Part shown: positions 23,728-34,690 of the stretch, in pieces
Layout of the letters: every line of letters starts with the position of its first letter
Numbering within the stretch: the stretch's first letter is position 1
Assembly (NCBI RefSeq): GCF_963678635.1
Contig: NC_087071.1
Coordinates: 19,221,613 to 19,285,612, forward strand
Reading direction: 5' to 3'
Source of the DNA: Symsagittifera roscoffensis
Taxonomy: Eukaryota; Xenacoelomorpha; Acoela; Convolutidae
DNA: 64,000 bases
Position numbers and translations under genes: made by a program
The notes under the pieces: model-generated
Databases searched by the model: none
Seen by the model: only the letters and a program-made list of their open reading frames with translations
Told to the model about the DNA's origin: nothing

Positions 23728-23913
23728 ATGACGCGCAACATGATTCGTTTTTTAACACGCGTTTGCGATAGATTATTGGGTTCTAGTTCCAATCGAGGCC
23801 ATAAATTAAGTCTTATTAAAGCAATACGAGCTACAGAAGAAACCCTTGGTATTTTACAAAGCTTGTTAGGAGATGCGAATGAAAGAAATAAATTATTTAC
23901 TTCATCAATTTGA
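23728..23913 (+). CDS. Small 61-codon ORF of unknown function
   Basis: Starts at ATG and ends at TGA, in a patch visibly richer in GC than the flanks. Residues look protein-like: a basic N-terminus (TRNMIRFLTRVCDRLLG) followed by an amphipathic, helix-like stretch (ATEETLGILQSLLGDANER). No domain is recognised and there is no second copy in the window. An AAG|GTAGGT donor-like site lies about 30 bp upstream, so it may instead be part of a spliced gene. It could also be chance. Confidence 0.2.
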   Translation: MTRNMIRFLTRVCDRLLGSSSNRGHKLSLIKAIRATEETLGILQSLLGDANERNKLFTSSI

Positions 23914-25339
23914 CTATTTTGTCAATTTTTCTACCAAAAAACTTTTTAATTGGCCCTAAATTTCTTTGCCCTGATATACAAGCAGTCTTGTTATCTTTCC
24001 GTATTAAAATTTATTCATTGCAATGCTAAATTTAATTATTTTGTTCCTCTTAATTGTGTCTAATCTGATTTCTCAAAAATTATTGTTTCAATTGTCGCAA
24101 ATACTATTTTAGTATTGAGTCTGAATTGAATGTATCCATAATTTGGTAATGAATAGTTTTTGATTGATTCAATTTTATGCTTCCTAAGCTAATTATTTTC
24201 AAAACGAATGTAATAAAAAATTAGTGAATAATGACATCAGTGATCTGATTTGGAAACAACAATTTTTTTCTTGTGACGCTTCAAAACGGCCTGCAAAGAT
24301 CTAGATCTGCGGGGTTCTCCCTATGATGTTTCGCTTCGTTCTAAACGTTTTAATTTTTTCATGGAATGGAAGCTAAATCGCAAGCAATTGATTTTTTTTA
24401 TATGCTTAACCAAACAAATTCCTTACGAGGCCAAACTGCCCGGGTTGACCTCCATGCACCGAAAAGGCTTATCATACAATTCCATACAACAAAAATCATT
24501 ATCATACAAATATATACATCAAGTAAATGGAGAAAATGCTTGTCAAACAATTTTCATGCACATTCGAAAAACAAAAAAAAATTAAATCATTTCTGCGGCT
24601 TTTTGAGAACAGTTGAACAGACTGGTGACAAAAAAAAACTGATTTAGAAATTTTTTTGAAAAAAATGCTTTCCATACAATTTCCATATATGGAATTTCTA
24701 CGATTGGCATTTTTTGATGTCGACAGTTTTTTCAAGTGAAAATTTGCCCCAAAAATTTTTTTGTTTTTTTTTTCAACCCCAAATCGAATTTTGTACGCAA
24801 ACGAACATTTTCGAAAATTTTTTTTTCATGCAAAATGTAATTTTTTGTGTGCATAACGTAGTCCTGGATACGATAATATTGGCTTTTTTCTTTTCACTTA
24901 AAACTTTTTTTTCAAGAACGCTGAAAATTCCTATTTCTTTTGTATGGCGTCTTTATGTATGCCTTGATCAAATACTCATAATTTGAAAATTCAAAAATTT
25001 AAAATAATCATCACTAAAAAATTTTGCCAAAAGTTAAAAGTTTGTTACTTCTGTTATACCATTTGTGAAAGACATCAAGAAGACAATTCAGTTCGTTTTT
25101 TATGCAGAGTAAATGTAAGACCGTCCAACCTTTGATGCTATGAGTAAACAAGGTCTTGTCACTTGTGTTCGGTTGCAAACACAACCCAAAATTTTTCAGC
25201 AAATAAATTTACGAACAAAAACAACTTTTTGGTGTATGGAGAAAATACGTATCATACAATTTCCATTTATGGGAAACTGCTTATCATAGAGTTTTCATAA
25301 AATTTTCTGTACGTATGGAATTGTATGAAATGTGCATTT

Positions 25340-25512
25340 TGTGCATTGTCAGCGGATTCTGCAACAAGGACGCTCCCTTTGTTCTTCTTTTGTTCTTTAA
25401 TTTCCTTTGATCGTTCCGACAAAACTTTAACATGTTTAAAGACTTGTTTCTGGAACATACAGACACAAAATTGTGCGCCTATCCAGTGCACAGTTTGGCC
25501 TCGTAATATATT
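25340..25512 (+). repeat. S-family repeat, solo copy outside the array
   Basis: Matches the array S copies along its length: agcggattctgcaac, ttgttcttcttttgttcttt, gatcgttccgacaaaactt, gacttgtttctgga, ending in tttggcctcgtaat. Its presence outside the X/T/S/P array shows that S is a dispersed element and not only a piece of the array. Confidence 0.7.
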
Positions 25513-27211
25513 ATTCAATTTTTTTTTGTAAATTATTTATCAACATATATTCAAGGTTGCTTTACCAGCAGCTTTTAAGTTTCCGTTTTTTAAAAGTGCT
25601 TTAGAAAATACTTCAAGAGAAAAAAATCAGTTCTATTATTGGGGATCAACGACCTTTCTTAGTCAAAACAATCGAGTACAAACTAATTACTGTTTTTAAC
25701 CAAAAGGTTTGTTGAAAACTTAAATCAGCTTTTTTTCCCGAAGCTTTTTTGTTTCCATTTTTCAAAATTGTTCTAAAAGCTAGTGTAAGAGAAGGAAAAT
25801 AGTTGCTATTATTGCGAAACAAGGACTTTTTTCAGATTAACGATTAAAGTAAAAGTCATTTAGTTTTTTTAAACAAAAAGGTATAGATGAAAACTCAAAT
25901 ATGGTTTTTTTACTTGCAGTTTCTTATCGTTTCCGTTTTTTTTCCAGGCTTCAGATACTAAGAATGGTTTAATGTTTATTGAGATGACGACAAGCTCAAA
26001 GCCTGATTGTCGAAACGTCCTTTTAGGGCAGCTCTTGTTCGAAAAAGGTGATGTTAAATCCCTATAGTGAAAACCGGTCGAGCTCAAGCGATTATTCTGA
26101 CTGAATGACCCGAACTACTCTTTTTCTTCAGGAAAGACTTCAGCAATACAATAATGCGTGTATGATTTAACATTACTGTCCGATCGTAGAACTATAGATT
26201 TCATCGAATATTCAAAAAGTGACAATAAATTGCTTATCTTTTTCAGTTATGACAGTTGAGCTGAAAGTAGGGGCTTAGGTCCGCTTAAAAAGTGCATTAT
26301 TGAATTGTTTAGTATAAACAAAAACACGTTGGGTTGCAGCGTGATCAATTCTCTATTAGACTACTTACCAGTTTTTTATTCAAACTTCGGGTCGGGTCTG
26401 TTTTTTTTTCAGATCCCTAGGCTTTGCTCAATTTGTTAGGGTAATGCCATTACGAGGCCAAACTATGCTTTAAGTGCATTTTAATCGGATTCCGCAACAG
26501 GTCAAAATCATATCGGTCTAGGATTCCGCACCGTTGGTACTTTTCTTTGACTTCTTTTGCCGCTTTTGGATTCCACACACAATTACCTAAGACACAGGAC
26601 CGCTCAGAGTGGCGCTTTCGCGGAATATGCAACAGCATTTGAAGAATCCACAAATTGTAGGTGAAATCCGCATTTTTGTTCGTTTTTTTTTGATATATCT
26701 ATTTATTAATTAGCATATCAAAATTTATCTTTCGTTTACTAAGTGGTCACCAACAAGTTCAATCTCAATTACTACGTTTAGCTGCTACTGGTTGAACCAC
26801 AGTCTCAATCTGAATTTCTGCACCTAATTCTGATCTCAATTCCTGTCCCTAACTCGATTCTCAATTCCTGCCAATTATAATGTTTCGATCTCAAATCCTG
26901 TCAAAGAGCCCACTTTGATCTCAATTCCTGCTACTCGAACAAACTGAAGTAAACTATATCCTCAGTTCATTTGAATTTCAATTCATTTAATTATATACAA
27001 TTTAATTTAATATTTTGAAATTTTTGCCGTAGGCCAAGTATTCAAGTTTTGTTAATTTTTATCTGCAAGAAATTTCTCTGTAAAAGTCATAATGTATCTG
27101 AATTTAATCGGCATTCAATCTGAAAAAAAACAGCAAAAAATAACCAGCAGTCAGAAACAACAAACAGTGAACAGTTAAAGTAGTTCATTCCAAGTCATAA
27201 AAAAACCCTAG

Positions 27212-27680
27212 TTGGATTCGGCCGAAAATTCTCTTGGTAATATCTTCGACAGATATCTACTTTGGTATGAATTTATATGGACTGACTCTGCTCATGAGGA
27301 AACCTCTGTGCTCGTTGAACTTGAGAAGTTTGATCAGAGTGTCCAGCTCGCGTTCAATTTTTCGTGGCAACAAAGTCCAACTTTCCTCAAGCACAAAATC
27401 ACAAGACTGATAGCATTTAAAAACTCCTGAGGTTGTTCTGCTCAAAAAACTAGCAGCTCACTCTGTGGATGATAAGCCAATGACCTGTCTGGTTACTGAC
27501 GTAGCTGGAACCAATATGGTTGATTGCACTGTGTTTTCCTCATCAAGGCAAACCATGTTGATATTGCCGAAAACGTCGGAAAAAATCAGCTAAATCGTTG
27601 AAGAAATTCACTCAGATTGCAGTTAATTTCGTTCCAACATTCAAGCAGAAGGGACACAATCAGATAATTTTAGAAATAAA
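27212..27680 (+). pseudogene. Coding remnant in the right inverted-repeat arm
   Basis: 27212-27430 is an open frame (EETSVLVELEKFDQSVQLAF inside). It is followed by pieces in other frames: DDKPMTCLVTDVAGT near 27480 and the TQIAVNFVP box near 27610. The last two match the minus-strand remnant at 17182-17418; the first matches 17520-17640. The ancestral protein is unknown; a transposase-type product is a guess. Stops at 27428 and 27453 and frame changes break it. Confidence 0.4.
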
Positions 27681-28480
27681 ATATGGATTTGAACCAAACA
27701 GCTAAAAATAAAAAAAATCATCATGAAGCTACGCTAAAACAGCAGTTTTGTTGCAGTTTTGCCGTTTTTTAATAGCACTCAATTCAGAATATGCTCGTTT
27801 CTTCCTCCAATCGAAATTGGAATAATCTACTCAATTTTTTCTCCGGCGAGGTAGATAGTCGAACTTAGCTATAATCACAAATATCTCAATCAGTTGCAAG
27901 TGGGAGAAATGCAGTAATATTTCAGAATATCAGATGAGATCGATGATTTTGTAATAAATTCTCGAGCGACTCAAAATATTCATGGAGACTCAAAAAATCT
28001 TGTTGCGGTTTTCCTTCTTGTTTTTTTTTTGGCTTTGGGTTCTGAGGGTTTTTGTTTGTGTTTAGGTGTGTCAGCATCTTCATTCATGCATCTTGTGAAA
28101 ATGTCGTTGAGCACTAATTCTACGGTTCGTCTCCTTGTTTTGGCTTGTGACTCTTTTCTCAAACCTATACTGCTCTAACGTATAAACTGCCTCTTAATTA
28201 CCACTAGTATTCTGATGTTTGTCGACCATTCTGATGTATTCTGATGTTTTTGGGACATAAAAGGGTCATTAATGATGACAATCCCTTTTTTATACTCTAA
28301 GCAAGTTCGATAAACACCATCGAGTCCCTGTTCAGCCTAATGGGGTTGTACGATAGCTTTTCTTCTCTCGAACTCCTTTCGCTGATGAAAGAAGCATCAA
28401 TATGTTCGTGCAGTTTTCTTCTAATCGTGCTCCTAAGTTTTGTTTTCTGTCTTCTGGGACGCTAAAGATGGCACTTTCCA
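27681..28480. other. Stretch between coding remnants of the right arm
   Basis: No supported gene. A minus-strand frame at 27980-28162 is Lys/Arg-rich (KAKKKTRRKTATRFFESP) and could be a nuclear-localisation-like piece or chance. 28205-28250 repeats attctgatgt three times. The region ends in a donor-like CCT|GTAAGTAAAT at 28491, conserved in A1, A2 and X2, which supports an ancestral exon end there. Confidence 0.4.
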
Positions 28481-28584
28481 GTACCATCGCCTGTAAGTAA
28501 ATTTTTCAAATTCAAAATACTGTTTTTATGAAAAAACCTTGCATCGATTTGAGTACTCGCTTTTGTACTCTCAACTTTCAGGAT

Positions 28585-29640
28585 CACCCACAGAATTCCA
28601 ATCTGGCTGGTAAATGGTATGAATAATGTGAAGTACGTTATTCAGCGGGCTTTTCGGGACACCAAAAACCTGGTGATGACTGTTCGAGATGGAGAAGCTG
28701 AAGAAGAAAGCTTCAGAAGTTCAACAGAAATTGGACGGATACACGTACAAAAAAGTTCTGCAGGTAGTGCCATCCCGACAAAAGAGACTCACAGCGTTAC
28801 CGCTGCCAGGTGCAGCGCGCAGAGATTTTTTTCAGAAGTGAACAAAATCAGAAGTGGACAACCCATGACTTGGTAAGAGATTAACCATGTGTGAAATCTA
28901 CTGAATGATGGAGAGAATTTTGGCCACTTTAGAAAACCAAGCCCGAAACATTGTGTCAACAACATCGAAATCTTTCCATATGGGATTCAGAAAAATTGCA
29001 GAGTCATATAAAGACTCAAAGCTGGGTCGGCATTTGAAGTTTCCCAAATTTGAAAGATGTGCTTATATTTTTATTGATTCGATAATTGACAATTAAATCT
29101 TACTAAAAGTTCAGTTTTGAATCAGTAATTCAACTTTTGTTTATCAGGTTTGATTGTTTTGTAATCATTTAAGAAAGATGACGTGACAGTGGATTACCAC
29201 GGCAAAGTAGTCACCGAAATCAATATTGATCAGTACTGCCTCCAATCAGGAGTTCTTACTGAATACGTAACGGAAGATGCAAGTACTCTTAGGCGCGTGA
29301 TCGAGGCTTCAATTGGGGACTATCATATTCGGAAAAGATGTTTGTCTGGGTCTTTTGGCGAACCACGCAAGCCAGAAGAAAAACAAGGCCAAAATGAAGA
29401 TAGTAGAAGTTATTCTTTCCTTCATAGTTGAAAGAATAGTCAAATCAAAAGCCAGGACAGACATTGTACCTTTCGCGCTTTTGGCGAACCACGCCAACCA
29501 GAAGAAAAACAAGGCCAATATGAAGATAGTAGAAGTTGTACTTTTCGTCATATTAGAAAGAATAGTCATATCAAAAGCAAGGGAAACATTGTACCTTTCG
29601 TACTTTACTGCGCTTTGACTGTGGAGACAGGGCTGCTGAT
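28585..29640 (+). pseudogene. X block, copy 1: decayed multi-exon coding sequence
   Basis: Pieces in order: 28619-28876 (YVIQRAFRDTKNLVMTVRDG) after an acceptor-like actttcag; an acceptor-donor pair bounding a possible short exon (tttttttcag at 28831, ttg|gtaaga at 28874); 28905-29096; and 29183-29431 (GKVVTEINIDQYCLQSG). Then come two tandem copies, about 130 bp apart, of a box FGEP(R/C)xPEEKQGQ (29358 and 29483). Conservation of the same boxes in A1, A2 and X2 argues for a real ancestral protein carried by a repeat. I do not recognise it. Confidence 0.5.
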
Positions 29641-30440
29641 GTGTTAAATTTGTTTTCCTACATTTTTCTATCTGTATGGTAGTGACGCCTAAGATATTGG
29701 AGTCATGAATATTTGAAATTGAAAAATTCTACAGTAGTTGCACATCTTCCATCCTCCTGTAGAATGCAAATCTTGAAAATAAGTTTTGTTCACTGGGCCA
29801 GAAGAAAACATCATGACATTGTCCAACCAAGGGCGAGGACTGTATTCTGAGAATCGCTAGAAAACAACCTTTCAAGCGTTTTTGTTTTTACGCAATAAGC
29901 CTTTTGCTGCTAGAAGACTTCCTGAAAAAAGCACCCCAAAAGTTTTATCAATGTCATACGGTGATTAAAAACGGACTAAATTATTGTCATATCCAAACGC
30001 TCGCAAAAGGCTACGAAGAGTATTTTTCTTTCTGATAGGTTTTGTTTTTCCGGATAAAATAGGGCTCGTCGAGTTGCTGCTGCTGCTGAAACAAGCTGTG
30101 CAGATTCGTTTGAGACTCCTTAAGCTCCACTGCTGAAATTGTTTTCAGGCAACTGATTTAGATTTTCTGAAACGCTGCTAATAGCCGATGAAGCTGCACT
30201 ACTTTATCAATGCCGTAAATCGTTTGTTTTGATGTCGTTTTTTTTTGCTTCGGGAGTTTTTTTTTCGAATTTCAACCAGTGGGTAACTGAATTTTTGCTG
30301 GAAAACCTGTGATTCAATAAACCTGGCGTTATCCAAAACTACAGCGTCCTTTAATTGTTCTTTAATAGTTTGTATTCTTAGACAAATTTATTGTGGCATC
30401 CAATTCTTTCTACTGGATGTTTCAGTTTGTTTCAGTTTTT
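29641..30440. repeat. Xb block, copy 1
   Basis: Shared with 35845-36660 and 47355-48004. On the minus strand it carries a coding-like stretch: here QLKDAVVLDNARFIESQ, best preserved at 47720-47902. A gctgctgctgctg run near 30077 encodes glutamines in that frame. No function is recognised. Confidence 0.7.
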
Positions 30441-31386
30441 TGTTGCGGTTTTTGTACGCCGAACTGAAATGTGATTGAAAAAAAAAACTGTCCCAATCTA
30501 ATACAATCTCGGGCACCAATATAATCACCTGCAACAGGTGTTGTAGTTGGTCCGCCGCAATTTGAGCTACAGCTTAATAATTAAGCCTTAGTTGCGCTCA
30601 GTAATTATTCAAAAGCCCTTCGGATGTAGCTCAAGATCTGGGACTCTCTGCCTGTTTCATCATTGTGTCAGTTCCACTGATGAGATCCCTCTTAGTTTCT
30701 TCCAGTGTCGTATGTATTTGTGTTTGTGGGCAAGTGTGATAGTACACGGGTGTGCTGGTTTATGTGCGTAAACGTATGGGCGTGCGTTTGCATGTGTCCG
30801 CCAGCTCGTGTGTGGGCCTATATGTGCTTGAGTCTATCAAAGAATTCCTGCGGTACCGTATGTTTTCAATCTGGTACAGTTTCATATGCCTGCTTTTACG
30901 TATGTGCCTATTAGAGAGCGGTAAGCGTCTATGTGCTTTAGTATGTTTGGTTGAGTTTGTGAGATTGAGAGTGTGTGTGTAACTCGGTTTGCGCCCTTGT
31001 GCAGTTTTGTACGAGTGCAAGCGTGTAAATGTTTATACGTGCGTAATCGAGTGTGTTTGCATGAGTTTGTGTTATTGTATGCTGTCCTGTGTGCGTATGT
31101 TAGGTGTTTGTTTTCATGTGTAAGTGTGCGTCAGTGTTTGTGCGCGAAAAGTGTTGTTTTTTCTCATGAAAGCGTGTGTTTGTGTATGCGAGTGTATGTG
31201 TGTGTCAATAAGTGAGTGTCTGTTTTTGAGCGCGCGCGGGCGTGTGTGTGTGCGTGGTTGCATCTTACGCGTGTGCGTGCATGCATGCGTCTATGCGTGA
31301 GTGTCTGTATTCGTGTATTTATGTGTATCTGACTCTGTGTGCGTGCGTGTATAATTGCGTGTGTGCATGAGCCTATCAAAATCATA

Positions 31387-31810
31387 CAGGGTGTTTCAAA
31401 TAAACTGTAATGTTATAAAAGCTTCTCATTTCATAACTGTTGATCAGTTCGACTTCAAATTCGGTGATATTATGTAGAACAGGCGGAGATTTGATAAAAC
31501 TCAAAAACTGCGTTGATGAATTGAACTCGATAGTGAATACCCGCGATTTTCCAACTATCTCACGCTTCCACGCCACAAAAAAATTTTTAAACTATTTGTT
31601 CATACGTAAATGAAAACAACGAAATGGTTTTCACAGTAAACGAAGAAAAACGGATCATTTGTTTGTTTGCAATTTATGAATCCCCAACTGAAGTTCGGAG
31701 AAGATATATCAATGAATATTACATTGCCCCACGCGTTGCATCAACACTTCAATACGTTGCAAAAAAAAGTTATAGCGTTTTATAAATTACAGTTCATTTG
31801 AAACACCCTG
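31387..31810 (+). mobile_element. Mariner/Tc1-type non-autonomous element
   Basis: 424 bp with terminal inverted repeats of about 33 bp (CAGGGTGTTTCAAATAAACT at the left; the right end is its near-complement), flanked by TA on both sides (31385-31386 and 31811-31812). The empty site survives in T copies at about 37846 and 40800 (aatcatag(t/a)tggtc), which proves insertion with TA duplication, the hallmark of IS630/Tc1/mariner. Inside, 31624-31785 is a 53-codon frame (MVFTVNEEKRIICLFAIYES...) resembling the N-terminal helix-turn-helix region of mariner-like transposases. The catalytic domain is absent. Confidence 0.9.
31624..31785 (+). pseudogene. Truncated mariner-like transposase N-terminus
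   Basis: Starts at ATG and ends at TAA after 53 codons. EEKRIICLFAIYESPTEVRR has the charged-hydrophobic pattern of the first helices of transposase DNA-binding domains; family assignment is inferred from this plus the flanking TIRs and TA duplication. The DDE/D catalytic core is missing, so it cannot transpose by itself. Confidence 0.5.
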
Positions 31811-33189
31811 TAGATGGTCAAAAACTTCAGATTGTAATTTTTGATTGAAGATGCTTGCACAATTCATGTACAAACTTTAAAGGGTAATTAACTGAACTGC
31901 AGGTGACTGGTGTGTATCAATAAATACCCTTTTCCTATCATTTCTTCAAAAGATTGCGTTTTGATAAAAGAGTTTTCAATCCTAGTTTTTCATAGCATAA
32001 TTTCTTATGCATCGTGTGATATTGATGGTTGCAGAAGCAAATTTTCTTGTTCGCTCGAAATTATTGTTGTCTGGAGGCTACTACGGCTCTTCTTATTTTG
32101 TCAGTGCTTGTTTGTAAATAAGTTTTCCTGTTACTGTGTGCGTGATGAGTTTCTTTTGTGCGCGTATGGGCTGTGTGCTTGTTTCTGCTTGTGTGTGTGG
32201 TTATTTTCCTTTTTGCGTGTCCATATGCATGCGTAAGTTGGTGTAACTGCTTGTGTGAGTGTGCACCCCTGTAGGTGAGTGTGTAGGGTGCGTATGTTTG
32301 TTTGTGTGGGTGAGCATATGAGTGTGTGTACGTGAGTCCATGAGCCGAACAAAGTCTTAGTCAGCTGAAAGTTTTCAATTTTAATGAGTTAACTGACAAT
32401 TCATTGGTTGCTAATTTGCTTTAGTTTTTTCAATTGTAAAATTGATATATGTGTCAGAGAGGGCTTGCATCAATATAAACTTCTTGTTCTCATATAATTG
32501 GTTAAAAAACTAAATGTGTTTTGTTCTGCGAGCTGATTTTTTGGTTTTTCCAGGGTAGCGGATTTTATGTGAATCAATAGTTTGAGACAATTGTATGCTG
32601 TTTTTTTTATTTATAAAAAAACTCTCGTTTCTTTTTAGTTTTTCGATCGTTATTAAGAATTTTAGCCAGAACGAGTTTTGACGCGCACCAAGCCTCAGTC
32701 ACATACTTCGAAACCTATTTTCCCCGGTCACGGAGTTTTGTTAGATTAGAAAACCTTCTTATTCAAGTAAAAATTTCTCAAAAAACAATGATTTAGCGAC
32801 CAAATAAATATAATAAAATTCCCGTTGTTACTAAGTTTCGCTGTAACGATTTATCTATTTAGTAATGCGTCATGGCATCAAAAAAAACCGCGTCCTTGTT
32901 TTGTGTCAAAACTTAGCGGAAAGGTTCAAAATTTTCAATTTGGTAGTCCACGGCCTCCAATCAACTGCCCGACATTGCGATCACGTGTTTTAGCAATGAA
33001 ATTGTCAGTTTTAGCCAGTAACTCTTTAAGTGATCTAGGTTTTTGAGAGAATTTGTACAGATACAGTTAAAACAAAGCACAAGATCTCTGATTAGTTACT
33101 TTCCTCCGTTCCGTTTTCTCAGAATTAGTTAGTTGAGTACAAGACCTAGTCATTTGGTATGAATCTAGTGCTTGCTTACTGTGTTTTGT

Positions 33190-33365
33190 GAATTGTAAGC
33201 GGATTCCGCATTTTTCTCTCTTTGTTCTCATTTGTTCTTTGGTTTTCTTCGAGCGTTCCGACAAAGTTTTTTTATGTGTTTGAAGACTCGTTTCTGGATT
33301 CCAGAGATCTATGCATAACAAAATCAGCACCTGCATAGTGCAAGGAATGACCTCGTAGTGATAGG
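33190..33365 (+). repeat. S-family repeat, array copy (T1 unit)
   Basis: From gaattgtaagcggattccgc to cctcgtagtgatagg. Shares ttgttctttggttttctt, gagcgttccgacaaag and tctggattccagagatct with the other array copies. Confidence 0.8.
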
Positions 33366-33584
33366 ACAGTAGCAAAAACAATTGATCACAAATAATTCCT
33401 TTTCTCACTTTTGCTGGCACCGACATAATGATTCGGTAAAATAATTCAAGTTTTTAACAAATTTTTTGAAAAAATCATGGAGTTGGCCTTTTCTTCAGCG
33501 TATTAGATTGTATTGACCTGGTTTTTTTCTCAATATATGTATCTGATTTGGGTTTTTTCCCATTACAGCCCTCACACGTGTTTA

Positions 33585-33720
33585 GATCAGAAATAATTAA
33601 ATAAGTAATCATCCCGACATATAGGGCTTCCCACAGTTTGACAGTTTGAAAAAAATATTCTCGGCGGGCGGAAAGATTCTCATTTTCGGACTTTGCCATA
33701 GTCGTCCATCGGAGACCTAA
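33585..33720 (-). pseudogene. PolB fragment, 5' end of a truncated P unit
   Basis: Minus-strand SENENLSARREYFF then WEALYVGMITYL corresponds to the PolB segment just upstream of the YxDTDS box. The homology stops at about 33585, and an acceptor-like tttttcccattacag with unrelated sequence follows towards the S repeat. The same truncation point recurs at about 39545, 42575, 50975 and 53520, so it is an ancestral junction. Confidence 0.6.
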
Positions 33721-34690
33721 TCGGAGCCACAAAACAAAAGATTCTGTGTGAATGAACATCACATTGTTTTTTATGTACACCCCCCACCCAGCACCCCACA
33801 CCCCATCCCCCCACCCCCCCACCTCCCAGGAAAAAAATATAAAATAAAAAATTCCAGCGTTCTGATTTCTTTGAACAATTTTTCAAACGAAAAAAATAGA
33901 CGAACTGGTAAGAATATCAAATTGTGATTCAGCAAGAAAACGGAAGATAAAATTTTTATTAAAAAATTCAAACTATACTTTAACAAAAATTTGCACCAGT
34001 TTTTAGTGACGGGTTCTTTTTTCATTTTTGCATCTCCAAAATAAATTTGTAGATCGATGATGAAGAAAATCCACAGCTCCTAAGCAATGTCAAATTGGCA
34101 GCTGCAATGTCAAATTCGGAAAAACTATGTTGCTCATTTTTACTTGAAACAATTTCTGAGTGGCTCATCGTTGTCGTCTTTTGCCTCACTGTCTATGTAT
34201 GGGTTGTTCAAATAATGTTTTTCCTGAAAAGGCGCGGCCACAATTTTTGATCAGGAGGTACGAAATTGACACAATTTTGTTATCACTTGACAATGCATCT
34301 GACCAGCTGGAGACATTATAGCTACACAGACTTGTGTCTTCAAACTGCATATCATAGATTGGCTCAAGCTTTTGTGGAAAGTCAGAGCTTTTTCTTAATG
34401 TCCGTAAATCAATGATTATACGTCATCTTCCGCGTAATACCTTTGATTGTCGAAAAGTGACCACAATTTGTTGACCTCTTCAACCGAAAAGATGCAGTTT
34501 TCAGTTATCATTGTTTTCATATCAGCTCGGTTAGTCTTTTTTTTAATCAAACAGCGCTGATTTGAAAAGTTCATGATGTAGAGTGGTCTTCACTGCTCTG
34601 TTCACTCCCTTACCACTTTGTTTGGTCTTTGAGTTTTCACCATCTTTGTAAGCAATTGAATAAGCCTTAGGTTTTCAAAAAAACAGCTTC
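33721..34690 (-). pseudogene. PolB C-terminal fragment (P unit, T1/X2 junction)
   Basis: 34400-34690 reads, in broken frames, the PolB C-terminal region: AYKDGENSK and ADMKTMITENC, followed by a YYAEDD box. 33721-34400 is the non-PolB remainder of the P unit, with a recognisable FLLNHNLIFLPVRLFFSFEK stretch at 33870-33950. The X2 block cuts off the upstream side at about 34690, so the catalytic box is missing. Confidence 0.7.
33779..33829 (-). other. G-run tract (minus strand), G-quadruplex candidate
   Basis: The plus strand is almost pure C with short A/T breaks; the minus strand has at least seven runs of three or more G within 51 bp. The matching place in other P units has only one or two C runs (42788, 51184, 53720), so the tract expanded here. 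Confidence 0.75.

Larger units (their letters stand above)
18646..26444. other. AT-rich loop between the inverted-repeat arms
   Basis: About 7.8 kb, very AT-rich, no convincing gene. The longest frames (18991-19356 minus, 18998-19267 plus) overlap antisense and have low-complexity residues. It holds S-family pieces (20915-20950; 24424 reversed; 25340-25512), a recurring word catacaatttccatatatgg (about 22270, 24470, 24675, 25255), a repeated ggctgttttctgttaccc (20055, 20255) and one small clean ORF at 23728-23913. Confidence 0.6.
26445..29640 (-). repeat. Right arm of the giant inverted repeat
   Basis: Inverted partner of 14152-18645. It includes a reversed S-type end (cattacgaggccaaact near 26453), the GGATTCC motif cluster, the paired coding remnant at 27212-27680 and the X1 coding block. 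The outer end merges into the X/T/S/P array, where the same X block recurs in direct orientation at 34.7 kb. Confidence 0.75.
30441..33189. repeat. T block, copy 1 (TG-rich satellite-like unit)
   Basis: Begins gccgaactgaaatgtgattg and contains a 0.6-kb tract of degenerate TG/CG dinucleotide repeat (30700-31375). A less repetitive middle follows (31840-32350), then a conserved end (32820-33160). Plus-strand frames such as 30705-30914 are Cys/Val-rich readings of TG repeat and are not genes. It is interrupted by a mariner-type element at 31387. The five other T copies (36930, 40183, 46417, 48276, 51601) differ by deletions. Confidence 0.85.

Noticed and set aside
30705-31215. Cys/Val-rich ORFs in T blocks (30705, 37183, 40190, 48532, 51619 and antisense His/Thr-rich ones)
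   Set aside because: They are readings of degenerate TG repeat; both strands are open at once and residues follow the dinucleotide pattern.
33475-33822. 115-codon minus-strand ORF as an intact gene with Gly/Trp-rich start
   Set aside because: The start lies in the G-run tract; only the middle is a PolB fragment, and the rest is P-unit tail and unrelated sequence.
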